In this document: piece after piece, positions 17,306-27,055 of the stretch | Numbering within the stretch: the first letter of the stretch is position 1 | Layout of the letters: the number at the start of each line of letters is the position of its first letter | Assembly: GCA_023664605.1 (NCBI GenBank) | Contig: JAMPFF010000009.1 | Coordinates: forward strand, 1 to 64,000 | Reading direction: 5' to 3' | Source: Clostridium sp. | GTDB lineage: Bacteria; Bacillota; Clostridia; Lachnospirales; Lachnospiraceae | Length of the DNA stretch: 64,000 bases | Position numbers and translations under genes: made by a program | Notes under the pieces: model-generated | The model's input: only the letters and a program-made list of their open reading frames with translations | What the model was told of the DNA's origin: nothing | The model's database searches: none

Positions 17306-19513
17306 ATGGAAAAAAGAGTGGAGTTATTGGCGCCGGCAGGCAATTATCAGGGTTTTATCGGCGCAGTCAATGCGGGAGCGGATGCGGTTTATTTAGGCGG
17401 GGAGAAATTCGGCGCGAGGGCTTATGCGGATAATTTTACGAAAGAAGAGGTCTGTAAGGCCATCCGTTATGCGCATATCTTCGGAAGAAAGGTTTATCTG
17501 ACAGTAAATACGCTGGTAAAAGAGAGTGAGTTTTCTCTTCTTTATGAGTATTTAAGTCCTTTTTATGAAGCGGGTTTAGACGGCGTCATCATTCAGGATT
17601 TGGGCGTGTGGAGCTACATTAGGGAAACGTTTCCCGATATGGCGCTTCATGCCAGCACACAGATGACGGTTACCGGGAAAATGGGCGCCATGTTTTTAAA
17701 AGAGATAGGCGCGGCGCGGATTGTTCCGGCCAGGGAACTGTCATTGGAGGAAATCAGAAACATCAAGAAAAAGTCGAGGCTGGAGATAGAATGCTTTATC
17801 CATGGCTCGATGTGCTATTCCTATTCGGGGCAGTGCCTATTCAGCAGTATTTTAGGCGGCAGAAGCGGCAACAGGGGAAGATGCGCCCAGCCGTGCAGGC
17901 TTCCGTACAAGGTGGCCTGTGATGAGGACGGACCGGAATCAAGGGAATATTATCCGCTCAGTTTAAAGGATTTATGCACGATAGAATTTATTCCCGCTTT
18001 GATAGAGGCCGGTATTGATTCCTTTAAGATAGAGGGAAGAATGAAAAGGCCGGAATATACGGCCGGCGTCACGGCAATCTACCGTAAGTATATCGACGCC
18101 TATTACCGGCATGGCGCAGGCGCATACCGTGTCAGAAAGGCTGATATGGGGCAACTGCGAAGCCTCTATATCCGGACGGAAATACAGACCGGATATTACG
18201 AGAGGACAAACGGCAGAGAAATGCTTACCATGGATGATGAGCCGGGATATTATAATGTTGACGAAGCGTTGTTTCAGGAGATTGCCGAAAAGTATCTGCA
18301 GGAAGAGAAGGTTCATCCGGCGTCTATGAAAGGCGTTTTCCATACCGGGCAAAAGGCCATGCTTTATATAGAGGATAAAAAGATTTCGGTTTCAACTTAC
18401 GGAGAAACAGTGGAAACGGCGAAAAAGCGTCCGATGGAAAAGGAGGATGTCATCAAGCATCTTCGTAAGACAGGCGGTTCCCATATTCGGATAACCGACG
18501 AAGATATTACGGTGGATGAGAATATTTTCATGCCGGTCGGACAGATAAACGAACTGCGCAGACAGGCGGTAACGGCTTTTGAGGATAAACTGATAGAAGC
18601 GCATGGATTAACGCTAAAACGAACCTGCATTATGCAAGATACCTTGCAAAATATACCAAAAAAGACGAAAAATTTACCAAAACAGCAGGAAGCAGGAATT
18701 CATCCGCCGCAGCTTCATGTGCTGGTAAGAACGTCCGGTCAGTTGGAAAAAGTATGTCAATATACATGTGATAGAATTTATATTGACAGCGACTACTATA
18801 TACAGGAAAATGACTATATTGGTCGATGCCTGGAGGACTTTCATGTGAATGAAATTTTTCTTGCATTGCCTTACGTGATTCGAGACAAGGATAATTTCTA
18901 TTTTCGGCGGTTACATTCCCTTTTAGGAGGGAAGATAAAGGTAAAAGGTTTCCTTGTGCGGAACTTAGAATCCCTTTTCTGGGTGTGTTCCCTGCCGGAA
19001 GAGTATGAGACGATAACGGATGCGGGCGTTTATTCTTTTAATGCGCAGGCGCTGCGTTTCTGGAATCAATATGCCATGGAATCCTATCTGCCATATGAGT
19101 TAAACGGCAAAGAGTGCAGGAGGCTCATGGAGGGCGGCGGCAGGTTATCCATGGTCGTATATGGTACGCTGCCAATGATGCTTTCGGCTAACTGCCTCAA
19201 AAAGACGGACGAGGGATGCCCGGGAGATAAAAAATGGCTGCAGCGGGTATTTTTAATAGACAGATACAATAAGGAATTTCCGGTTTTATGCAACTGTAAG
19301 CATTGTTATAATATTATCTATAATTCCGTTCCCTATTCGCTGCACACCAAACGAAAGGAAATCGGTAAAATGGGACTTTTTGCCATCCGTCTGGATTTTG
19401 TGTGGGAATCGGCAGACGAGGCAGCGGATATTTTGGACTATTATGTGGGAAGAAGGGTTCTGTTTCCGCTTGGCGAATATACGACGGGGCATTATAAAAG
19501 AGGCGTAGAATAG
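17306..19513 (+). CDS. peptidase U32 family protein (RlhA/TrhP-like)
   Basis: 735 aa. The start LLAPAGNYQGFIGAVNAGAD and the four-cysteine neighbourhood (FIHGSMCYSYSGQC ... GRCAQPCRLPY, about 168-203) are the U32 signature. The C-terminal half corresponds to the DUF3656/collagenase-like extension and has a late CNCKHCYN cluster. E. coli relatives RlhA and TrhP hydroxylate 23S rRNA and tRNA, so RNA modification is more likely than proteolysis; this is inference. It lies next to zapA, a common arrangement in Clostridia. Hairpin 1 of element copy B begins on the G of its stop codon. Confidence 0.85.
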   Translation: MEKRVELLAPAGNYQGFIGAVNAGADAVYLGGEKFGARAYADNFTKEEVCKAIRYAHIFGRKVYLTVNTLVKESEFSLLYEYLSPFYEAGLDGVIIQDLGVWSYIRETFPDMALHASTQMTVTGKMGAMFLKEIGAARIVPARELSLEEIRNIKKKSRLEIECFIHGSMCYSYSGQCLFSSILGGRSGNRGRCAQPCRLPYKVACDEDGPESREYYPLSLKDLCTIEFIPALIEAGIDSFKIEGRMKRPEYTAGVTAIYRKYIDAYYRHGAGAYRVRKADMGQLRSLYIRTEIQTGYYERTNGREMLTMDDEPGYYNVDEALFQEIAEKYLQEEKVHPASMKGVFHTGQKAMLYIEDKKISVSTYGETVETAKKRPMEKEDVIKHLRKTGGSHIRITDEDITVDENIFMPVGQINELRRQAVTAFEDKLIEAHGLTLKRTCIMQDTLQNIPKKTKNLPKQQEAGIHPPQLHVLVRTSGQLEKVCQYTCDRIYIDSDYYIQENDYIGRCLEDFHVNEIFLALPYVIRDKDNFYFRRLHSLLGGKIKVKGFLVRNLESLFWVCSLPEEYETITDAGVYSFNAQALRFWNQYAMESYLPYELNGKECRRLMEGGGRLSMVVYGTLPMMLSANCLKKTDEGCPGDKKWLQRVFLIDRYNKEFPVLCNCKHCYNIIYNSVPYSLHTKRKEIGKMGLFAIRLDFVWESADEAADILDYYVGRRVLFPLGEYTTGHYKRGVE

Positions 19514-19599
19514 GTTGAAAAATCTTTGATTTTTCAACCGCGAATTTGTGCCTTTCAGTCACAAATATCGCAGGCTAAGAGAAAGGCATGGTTATTAAT
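19513..19599 (+). repeat. two-hairpin intergenic element, copy B
   Basis: Hairpin 1 is a perfect 12-base stem, GGTTGAAAAATC (19513-19524) with GATTTTTCAACC (19528-19539), loop TTT. Hairpin 2 pairs GCGAATTTGTG (19540-19550) with CACAAATATCGC (19560-19571), with one bulged T. It ends in the GAAAGGCATGG box (19581-19591) before the next start. Confidence 0.85.
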
Positions 19600-20991
19600 A
19601 TGGAAATTTATATTACAGAGATTTCCAAGTATTTAATTACATTACTGCTTGCACTATATACGCTGGAGTGTTTTCTTGTTTTCCGTTTCCCGGATGAGGA
19701 GAGGCGGCACGGCACTTATATCAGGCAGAATTTTTTGATGTTTTTTGTGCATTTTTCCTGTTTTATGGTTATCTGCTTTGAAACGGGGAAGCTGGAATAT
19801 ATGTTTTTTTATATTTTTCAGCAGATTCTTTTGTTTGCGACGGTTATCCTGTTCCACATGATATATCCTAAAGGGAACAGGCTCATTATTAACAATATGT
19901 GTATGTTACTCAGTATAGGATTTATCATCCTGACAAGACTGTCTTATGAAAAGGCGATTAAGCAGTTTTTCATTGTAACGGTTTCTATCGGCGTGGGCAT
20001 GGTGATTCCGTATTTTATTCATAAGCTGAAATTTTTAAAAAGTCTTACATGGGTTTATGCGCCCGTCGGCATCTGCGCCTTGGGCATCGTTTTGACATTG
20101 GGTTCCGTGACGCACGGTTCCAAAATTTCCTTTTCTATCGGCGGCGTTACCTTTCAACCGTCGGAGTTTGTCAAAATCCTTTTTGTATTCTTTCTGGCAA
20201 GCGCGCTGAGTGAGTCGCATGATATTCTGCGGGTGATGCTGACGGCGGTTATCGCAGGCGTCCATGTGTTGATTTTGGTCGCTTCCAAGGATTTGGGAAG
20301 CGCGCTCATTTTCTTTATCGTATATATCTTTATGGTATATATCGCGACAAGGAATGTCGGCTATCTTTTGCTTGGCACGGCGGGGGGCTGCGGCGCGGCC
20401 GTACTTGCCTATCAGGTTTTCACCCATGTGCAGATACGTGTGCAGGCATGGCGCGACCCGTGGAGCTGTATCGATGACGCGGGCTATCAGATTACGCAGT
20501 CGTTATTTGCCATCAGCAGCGGCGGATGGTTCGGACTGGGGCTTTTCCAGGGGAATCCTACGGCGATTCCTTTTGTTGAGGCGGATTTTGTCTTTTCCGC
20601 GGTAGCGGAAGAACTTGGCATTATATTTGCCATGTGTTTGATCTTAATCTGTATCAGTTCTTTTATTATGGTAATGAATATCTCCATGAAGTTAAAAAAT
20701 CGTTTCTATCAGTTGATTGCGTTTGGTCTTGGCATCACTTATATATTCCAGGTCTTTTTGACCATCGGGGGCGGAACGAAATTTATTCCGATGACGGGCA
20801 TTACACTGCCTTTTATCAGCTATGGGGGAAGTTCCGTCCTGACAACGTTAGTAATGTTTTTTATTATAGAAGGCCTGTATATCATCAGGCAGGATGAAGG
20901 AGCAAAAAGTGTCAGAAGGAAAAAAGAAAAGCCGCGAAGAAGCGCAGCTTATCAAAAAACAGAAGCAGAAGAACCGAAAGAAGACGAGTAG
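19600..20991 (+). CDS. FtsW/RodA/SpoVE-type SEDS peptidoglycan polymerase
   Basis: 463 aa from ATG 19600; ATG 19588 in the same frame is also possible but falls inside the repeated GAAAGGCATGG box. About ten membrane helices are visible. The family signature includes FQPSEFVKILFVFFLAS, RVQAWRDPW, FVFSAVAEELG and the C-terminal TGITLPFISYGGSS. It polymerises lipid II glycan strands with a partner class B PBP, which is the overlapping next gene. A basic cytosolic tail (about 435-463) lies in the overlap. It could be the divisome FtsW or a second elongation polymerase; rodA is elsewhere in the window. Confidence 0.88.
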   Translation: MEIYITEISKYLITLLLALYTLECFLVFRFPDEERRHGTYIRQNFLMFFVHFSCFMVICFETGKLEYMFFYIFQQILLFATVILFHMIYPKGNRLIINNMCMLLSIGFIILTRLSYEKAIKQFFIVTVSIGVGMVIPYFIHKLKFLKSLTWVYAPVGICALGIVLTLGSVTHGSKISFSIGGVTFQPSEFVKILFVFFLASALSESHDILRVMLTAVIAGVHVLILVASKDLGSALIFFIVYIFMVYIATRNVGYLLLGTAGGCGAAVLAYQVFTHVQIRVQAWRDPWSCIDDAGYQITQSLFAISSGGWFGLGLFQGNPTAIPFVEADFVFSAVAEELGIIFAMCLILICISSFIMVMNISMKLKNRFYQLIAFGLGITYIFQVFLTIGGGTKFIPMTGITLPFISYGGSSVLTTLVMFFIIEGLYIIRQDEGAKSVRRKKEKPRRSAAYQKTEAEEPKEDE

Positions 20992-22396
20992 GCAGATTCA
21001 GTTGGTGACGGGCGTTTTTGTCTGCCTCTTTCTGGGTATGATGAGTTATACCTGTTATTATGCGATGACGCATAAACAGGAAATGATCGACAATAACTAC
21101 AACAGCAGGCAGGAAATGCTAAAGGCCCAGAATACGAGAGGAACGATATATGCCAGTGATGGACAGGCGCTTGCGCATACCGTAACCGATGAAGACGGTA
21201 AGGAGATTAGAGAATATCCGTTTGGCAACATGTTTGCCCATGTGGTGGGCTATGCCTCTAACGGCAGGTTCGGCGTGGAAGCGCAGAGTAATTATTATCT
21301 GATACAGTCCAACGCCAAACTCTCCGATAAAGTGGCAAGCGAGGTCTCCGGCATCAAATACCCGGGAGACAGTGTGGTGACAACGTTAAACGTCGATTTG
21401 CAGGAGGTTGCCTATCAGTCATTAGGCGTCTATAAGGGTGCGATTATCGTCTCGGAACCGTCTACGGGAAAGATTCTGGCGATGGTGTCAAAACCCGATT
21501 TTGACCCGAATGAAATCGAGGATATATGGGATGACTTATTAGAGGAGACGGAAAGCGGCGTTTTATTAAACCGTGCGACGCAGGGATTATATCCGCCGGG
21601 TTCTACCTTTAAGATTGTTACTGCGCTGGAATATATCAGGGAAAACCCGGATACGTATCAAAATTATTCCTATCAGTGCGGCGGCAGGTTTAAGATGGGT
21701 GATGATGTGATTAACTGTTATCACGGTACGGTGCATGGCAGCGAAAACTTTGCGAAATCCTTTGCCAAGTCCTGTAACGCGTCTTTTGCCAATATCAGCA
21801 TGACGTTAAACAGGACAGACTATCAGAATACGTTGTCCGATTTGCTCTTTAATAAAGAACTGCCGGTTATGTTCGCCTATAATAAAAGCAGGGTTATCGT
21901 GGATGAGAGCGTTTCGGATTCTGATGTCATGCAGGCGTCTATCGGCCAGGGAGCCGACCAGATTACGCCGCTTCATATGAATATGATAACGTGTGCGATT
22001 GCCAACGACGGCGTATTGATGAAACCGTATCTGGTCGATTATGTGAAAAACTATAACGGCAGCGTCATGAAGCAGTTTTCTCCCGACGAATACGGCAGAT
22101 TGATGTCGGACGAAGAAGCGCAGGCGTTAAAAGAGCTGATGGCGGAAGTGGTGCAGAGCGGTACGGCTACGAAATTAAAAGGACTCAGCTATACGGCGGC
22201 GGGAAAGACCGGCTCGGCGGAATATAACAGCGTGAAAACGGATTCCCATGCGTGGTTTACGGGCTTTGCTCCGGTGGAAGACCCGCAGATTTGCGTGACG
22301 GTTATCATAGAGGGCGCGGGTTCCGGCGGTGATTTTGCAGTGCCGATTGCGAAAAGGATTTTCAACGCATATCTGGATGGAGGGAATGAGTCATGA
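20909..22396 (+). CDS. class B penicillin-binding protein (PbpA/FtsI-like)
   Basis: 495 aa. GTG at 20909 is favoured because AAGGAG (20897-20902) is 6 bases ahead; it overlaps the SEDS gene by 83 bases. A very basic cytosolic start, one membrane helix (about 33-52), a short dimerisation region and a transpeptidase domain follow. The motifs are STFK (232-235), SCN (288-290) and KTGSAE (433-438). It cross-links peptidoglycan made by the upstream SEDS partner. It lacks the PASTA repeats often found in Gram-positive FtsI. Confidence 0.9.
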   Translation: MSEGKKKSREEAQLIKKQKQKNRKKTSRQIQLVTGVFVCLFLGMMSYTCYYAMTHKQEMIDNNYNSRQEMLKAQNTRGTIYASDGQALAHTVTDEDGKEIREYPFGNMFAHVVGYASNGRFGVEAQSNYYLIQSNAKLSDKVASEVSGIKYPGDSVVTTLNVDLQEVAYQSLGVYKGAIIVSEPSTGKILAMVSKPDFDPNEIEDIWDDLLEETESGVLLNRATQGLYPPGSTFKIVTALEYIRENPDTYQNYSYQCGGRFKMGDDVINCYHGTVHGSENFAKSFAKSCNASFANISMTLNRTDYQNTLSDLLFNKELPVMFAYNKSRVIVDESVSDSDVMQASIGQGADQITPLHMNMITCAIANDGVLMKPYLVDYVKNYNGSVMKQFSPDEYGRLMSDEEAQALKELMAEVVQSGTATKLKGLSYTAAGKTGSAEYNSVKTDSHAWFTGFAPVEDPQICVTVIIEGAGSGGDFAVPIAKRIFNAYLDGGNES

Positions 22397-22842
22397 TTGA
22401 GGCGGTAAGCTGCGGAGGCGTTGTTATTTTCCGCGGGAAGATACTTGTTTTATATAAAAATTTCCATAATAAGTATGAAGGCTGGGTGCTTCCGAAAGGA
22501 ACCGTGGAAGAAGGAGAAGAGCATAAGGAGACGGCCGTGCGGGAAGTGCGGGAAGAGTCCGGCGCACGCGCGGAAATTATGAAATATATCGGCACAAGCG
22601 GCTATACGTTTTCCGTGCCGGAAGATATCGTGGAAAAGGAGGTCCACTGGTATCTGATGAGGGCGGAAAGTTATTATACAAAGCCGCAGCGGGAGGAATA
22701 TTTTACGGATTCCGGGTATTATAAATATCATGAGGCTTATCATCTGCTTAAATTTGCCAACGAGAGGCAGATTTTGGAGAAAGCCTATAGTGAATATATT
22801 GAACTGAAAAAAAATAATCTTTGGAGGCAGGCGAAATATTAG
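22393..22842 (+). CDS. NUDIX hydrolase
   Basis: 149 aa. A complete Nudix box runs from G36 through the REVREESGA segment at 50-58, giving the metal-binding REXXEE core. Such enzymes cleave nucleoside diphosphate-linked compounds; the substrate is not predictable. Its ATG overlaps the PBP stop (ATGA), so it is translationally coupled to the wall-synthesis pair. Confidence 0.88.
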   Translation: MIEAVSCGGVVIFRGKILVLYKNFHNKYEGWVLPKGTVEEGEEHKETAVREVREESGARAEIMKYIGTSGYTFSVPEDIVEKEVHWYLMRAESYYTKPQREEYFTDSGYYKYHEAYHLLKFANERQILEKAYSEYIELKKNNLWRQAKY

Positions 22843-22871
22843 TTTCTTTTTTGCCGCCGGCGGGTTATAAT
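22843..22871 (+). promoter_or_regulatory. probable promoter for the Asp23-fakA-recG unit
   Basis: A perfect TATAAT (22866-22871) has only a weak -35 (TTTCTT, 22843-22848). A GC-rich dyad (CCGCCGGCGG) lies in the spacer. Confidence 0.45.
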
Positions 22872-22909
22872 ACGAATATATGTCTAAAATATAGTAAGGA
22901 GGTATTCAT

Positions 22910-23269
22910 ATGAAAGCTTCTTCAATGGATACGCATATGGGAAATATTGCGATTGACCATGAAGTAATTGCGCAGTATGCAGGCACTGTGGCAATGGAGT
23001 GTTTCGGCATTATCGGCATGGCCGGTATGAGCGTAAAAGACGGTCTGGTAAAATTACTGAAAAAGGAAAGTATGACCCGCGGCATACAGGTGGTACTGAA
23101 GAATAACAAATTAACGCTGAATTTCCATGTGATTGTTTCTTACGGCGTCAGCATTCTGGCCGTGGCGGACAATCTGATTGACAGCGTCAAATATAAGGTG
23201 GAAGAATTTACCGGAATAGAAATTGAAAAAATCAACATCTTCGTGGAAGGTGTAAGAGCGATTGACTGA
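22910..23269 (+). CDS. Asp23/Gls24 family envelope stress protein
   Basis: 119 aa with AAGGAGG before the ATG. The sequence IDHEVIAQYAGTVAMECFGI and the C-terminal GIEIEKINIFVEGVR are typical of the family (YloU/Gls24). These small proteins gather at the membrane in Gram-positives and respond to wall stress. The gene precedes the FakA/YloV gene as in many Firmicutes; its end overlaps the TTG of the longer fakA reading but not the preferred fakA start. Confidence 0.87.
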   Translation: MKASSMDTHMGNIAIDHEVIAQYAGTVAMECFGIIGMAGMSVKDGLVKLLKKESMTRGIQVVLKNNKLTLNFHVIVSYGVSILAVADNLIDSVKYKVEEFTGIEIEKINIFVEGVRAID

Positions 23270-23282
23270 GGGAGGACGTAAG

Positions 23283-24977
23283 GTGGCTTCAAATAGTATG
23301 GATGCTAAGATGGTTGCAAAGATGTTCTTAGCGGGTGCAAAGAATCTTGAGAGCAAGAAAGAATGGATTAATGAGTTAAATGTATTTCCGGTGCCGGATG
23401 GAGATACCGGCACGAATATGACATTGACGATTATGTCGGCGGCAAAAGAGGTTGCCGTACTGCACGATATGGGAACGATTGACATGCCCTCCTTATGTAA
23501 GGCGATTTCCTCCGGTTCCCTGCGCGGCGCAAGAGGAAATTCGGGAGTTATTTTATCACAGCTTTTCAGAGGGTTTACCAAGGGCATTAAAACATATGAT
23601 ATCATAACGGTTCCGATATTGGCGGACGCTTTTGAAAAGGCTGTAGAGACGGCATATAAAGCGGTTATGAAGCCGAAAGAGGGTACGATTTTAACCGTTG
23701 CCAAGGGCGGCGCCGAAAAGGCAAGGGAGTTAGCGGATGCCGGTGTGGAAGATTTAGCGGAGTTTCTGGATCAGATTATCCGCCATGCGGACGACGTGTT
23801 GAGCCAGACGCCGGAGATGCTTCCCGTGTTAAAACAGGCGGGCGTTGTGGATTCCGGCGGACAGGGTCTGATGCAGGTGTTAAAAGGCGCGTATGACGCA
23901 TATCTTGGCAAGGAACTGGATTTGACGATATCTGCCGCGCCGAGTGCGCCTATGCAGAGGCTTTCCCCCAATCTGGAGGCACAGGCGAACGCAGATATTA
24001 AATTTGGGTACTGTACGGAATTTATCATTATGTTAAACAGGGTATTCAATATCAAAATGGAGATGGATTTTAAAGAATATCTGGAATCTATCGGTGATTC
24101 CATTGTGGTAGTGGCTGACGACGACGTGGTAAAGGTGCATGTACATACCAATGACCCCGGACTGGCTATCCAGAAGGCATTGAAGTATGGCGCGCTTTCC
24201 AACATGAAAATCGACAATATGCGTTTGGAGCATCAGGAAAAACTCTTTAAGATGTCGGGAAAGGCTGACGATGGAAAAGAGAGTTTTGTGGCACAGCCTG
24301 CCGTGGAAACGCCGAAAAAGGATGTCGGCTTCATTGCGGTTTCCGTCGGAGACGGCATCAATGAAATTTTGACGGGACTGGGCGTGGATTATATTATCGA
24401 GGGCGGTCAGACGATGAATCCCAGCACGGAGGATATGTTACAGGCGATTGAGAAAGTCAATGCGGACAATATTTATATCCTGCCGAATAATAAGAATATT
24501 ATTTTGGCGGCGAACCAGGCGCAGACGTTAGTGGAGGATAAAAATATCATCGTTATCCCCACAAAGACGGTGCCGCAGGGAATCACGGCAATCGTCAACT
24601 ATGTTCCGGATATGTCCGTTGAGGAAAATACACAGACCATGACGCAGGAAATTAAAAATGTGCATACCGGACAGGTCACCTATGCCGTAAGAGATACGAC
24701 GATTGACGATAAGGAAATCAAACAGGGCGACTTTATGGGCATCGGCGATAAAGGTATTTTATCCGTAGGCAGCGCCATAAAAGATGTTACCTTTCAAATG
24801 ATTGATGAAATGATGTCGGATGATATGGAATTGATTAGTATCTACTATGGCGGGGATGTGACGCAGGAAGAGGCGGAAAGCATCCAGGATAAAGTAAGGG
24901 AAAAATATAATAACTGCGATATTGAACTGCAGTACGGCGGGCAGCCCATTTACTATTATATTGTTTCTGTAGAATAA
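23283..24977 (+). CDS. fakA: fatty acid kinase catalytic subunit FakA (YloV, DAK2 domain)
   Basis: 564 aa from GTG 23283 (GGAGG about 7 bases ahead; an upstream TTG lacks a site). An N-terminal DhaL/DAK2 kinase domain has VFPVPDGDTGTNM (about 31-43) and SGSLRGARGNSGVILSQ. A middle domain with VVADDDVVKVHVHTNDPG and a C-terminal DegV-like fold domain follow. FakA phosphorylates fatty acids presented by FakB (DegV) proteins, feeding phospholipid synthesis. A DegV gene lies just past recG, so both subunits are probably co-expressed. Confidence 0.88.
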   Translation: MASNSMDAKMVAKMFLAGAKNLESKKEWINELNVFPVPDGDTGTNMTLTIMSAAKEVAVLHDMGTIDMPSLCKAISSGSLRGARGNSGVILSQLFRGFTKGIKTYDIITVPILADAFEKAVETAYKAVMKPKEGTILTVAKGGAEKARELADAGVEDLAEFLDQIIRHADDVLSQTPEMLPVLKQAGVVDSGGQGLMQVLKGAYDAYLGKELDLTISAAPSAPMQRLSPNLEAQANADIKFGYCTEFIIMLNRVFNIKMEMDFKEYLESIGDSIVVVADDDVVKVHVHTNDPGLAIQKALKYGALSNMKIDNMRLEHQEKLFKMSGKADDGKESFVAQPAVETPKKDVGFIAVSVGDGINEILTGLGVDYIIEGGQTMNPSTEDMLQAIEKVNADNIYILPNNKNIILAANQAQTLVEDKNIIVIPTKTVPQGITAIVNYVPDMSVEENTQTMTQEIKNVHTGQVTYAVRDTTIDDKEIKQGDFMGIGDKGILSVGSAIKDVTFQMIDEMMSDDMELISIYYGGDVTQEEAESIQDKVREKYNNCDIELQYGGQPIYYYIVSVE

Positions 24978-24990
24978 GGTAAAAATAACT

Positions 24991-27036
24991 ATGGACATCA
25001 CCGCATTAAAAGGAATCGGCGACAAGACGGCCAAACTTTTTGCAAAACTGGGGATTACAAAAACAGAAGAATTACTGAATTACTATCCGAGGGATTATGA
25101 ACAGTTTGAGCCGCCCGTAACAATCGCCAAAGCGCCCGTCGGGGAACGCGCCGCCATCCGCGGCGTAATCACCGGGAATATGGCGCTTAGGCATGTCAGG
25201 AATCTGAGTATTTTAAGTTTCACCGTGCAGGATGCTTCCGGCGTGATGCAGATGACCTATTTTAATATGCCTTATCTGAAAAACTCGTTAAAAAAAGGAA
25301 CTTTTTATATCTTCCGGGGTCTGGTACAGCAAAAGGGAAACAAACTGGTGATGGAGCAGGCCAAAACCTATAAACCGGAAGAATATGAGAGCATGACAGA
25401 TCATCTGCTGCCGAAATATATGTTGACAAAGGGTCTTAGCAATCATGCTCTGACAAAAGCCGTAAGGCAAGCCTTTTCGGTATGTATGCCGCAAGAAGAG
25501 TTCCTACCGGAACCCGTTATGCGCAAATACCGGTTTATGCCGCGAAAAGACGCTGTTTATCAGATGCACTTTCCGGCGGATAGGGAAACGTTATTACAGG
25601 CCAGAAAAAGGCTTGTTTTTGACGAATTTTTTTTGTTTATCATGATGCTTCGCAGGATGAAAGCTGACGGGGGTGCGCAGCCAAATTACTATCGCATGAT
25701 AGAAGTCGCCGAGACGAAACGGCTGATAGAAGCGTTACCGTACCGGCTGACGAATGCACAGCAGAAAGTATGGAGCGAAATTCAGGCGGATTTATGCGGT
25801 GATACTGTTATGAACAGGTTAATTCAGGGCGATGTCGGCTCCGGCAAGACCATTTTAGCCTTTTTATCGCTTATTATGTGTGTGGCAAACGGCACACAGG
25901 GCGCAATGATGGCGCCTACGGAAGTTTTGGCGAAGCAGCATTTTGATGCGCTTATGCAGTTGAAGGAAAAATACGCGCTTGCCATACATCCGGTATTGTT
26001 GACCGGGTCTACAACGGCCAAGGACAGAAAAGTGATTTATGCGCAGATAGAAAGCGGCGAAGCTGATATTATTATCGGAACCCACGCATTAATTCAGGAT
26101 AAGGTGCATTATCATAAGCTGGCGCTTGTCATTACCGACGAGCAGCACCGATTTGGCGTCAGACAGCGGGAAACGCTTGCCGAAAAAGGAAACTGCGTGC
26201 ATGTGCTTGTTATGAGCGCGACGCCGATACCGAGGACGTTAGCCATTATCTTATACGGGGATCTGCATATTTCCGTACTGGATGAGTTACCGGCCGACAG
26301 ACTGGCTGTCAAAAACTGCGTGGTAGGACCGTCCTACCGTGAAACGGCATACCGTTTTATTACCAAGGAAGTAAATGCAGGAAGACAGGCGTACGTTATC
26401 TGTCCGATGGTGGAAGAAGGGCAGATGGACGAATTGGAGGATGTTGTCTCTTATACGGCAAAATTAAAGGCCGTTTTACCGCCCTCCATTCAGGTGGCTT
26501 CTCTGCATGGGAAGATGAAACCGGCACAAAAAAATCAGATTATGGAGCAGTTTGAAGCGCACCATATTGACGTGCTTGTCTCGACGACGGTTATTGAAGT
26601 CGGCATCAACGTGCCGAATGCCACGGTGATGATGATAGAAAACGCAGAGCGTTTCGGACTGGCGGGCTTACATCAGCTTCGGGGGCGCGTCGGGCGCGGC
26701 GGGCATCAGTCCTACTGTATTTTTATCAGTACATCGGAAAATAAGGAGACGATGGAGCGGCTGCAGATTTTAAATGAATCGAACGACGGTTTCTATATTG
26801 CAAGCCAGGATTTGAAAATGCGCGGACCGGGCGATTTGTTCGGCATCAGGCAGAGCGGGATTATGACGTTTGCCCTGGGAGATATTTATACAGATGCTTC
26901 CGTTTTACAGCAGGCAAGTGAGGAAGCGGATGCTATTTATGCAGATGACCCGCGGCTTGAAAGCGAGGTACATAGCAGGCTGCGGACAGTTTTGGAGCAG
27001 TCGGTTCAGGATGCTGTTGATTTTAGGACAATATAA
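24991..27036 (+). CDS. recG: ATP-dependent DNA helicase RecG
   Basis: 681 aa, standard length. An N-terminal wedge/OB domain (about 1-225) binds branched DNA. Walker A GDVGSGKT (about 280-287) and DEQH at about 380 (helicase motif II) are followed by MSATPIPRTLA, the C-terminal helicase motif QLRGRVGRGG and the TRG-type ending. It remodels stalled forks and Holliday junctions. It starts 13 bases after fakA. Confidence 0.96.
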   Translation: MDITALKGIGDKTAKLFAKLGITKTEELLNYYPRDYEQFEPPVTIAKAPVGERAAIRGVITGNMALRHVRNLSILSFTVQDASGVMQMTYFNMPYLKNSLKKGTFYIFRGLVQQKGNKLVMEQAKTYKPEEYESMTDHLLPKYMLTKGLSNHALTKAVRQAFSVCMPQEEFLPEPVMRKYRFMPRKDAVYQMHFPADRETLLQARKRLVFDEFFLFIMMLRRMKADGGAQPNYYRMIEVAETKRLIEALPYRLTNAQQKVWSEIQADLCGDTVMNRLIQGDVGSGKTILAFLSLIMCVANGTQGAMMAPTEVLAKQHFDALMQLKEKYALAIHPVLLTGSTTAKDRKVIYAQIESGEADIIIGTHALIQDKVHYHKLALVITDEQHRFGVRQRETLAEKGNCVHVLVMSATPIPRTLAIILYGDLHISVLDELPADRLAVKNCVVGPSYRETAYRFITKEVNAGRQAYVICPMVEEGQMDELEDVVSYTAKLKAVLPPSIQVASLHGKMKPAQKNQIMEQFEAHHIDVLVSTTVIEVGINVPNATVMMIENAERFGLAGLHQLRGRVGRGGHQSYCIFISTSENKETMERLQILNESNDGFYIASQDLKMRGPGDLFGIRQSGIMTFALGDIYTDASVLQQASEEADAIYADDPRLESEVHSRLRTVLEQSVQDAVDFRTI

Positions 27037-27055
27037 ATATAATGGGGGTTACAAT

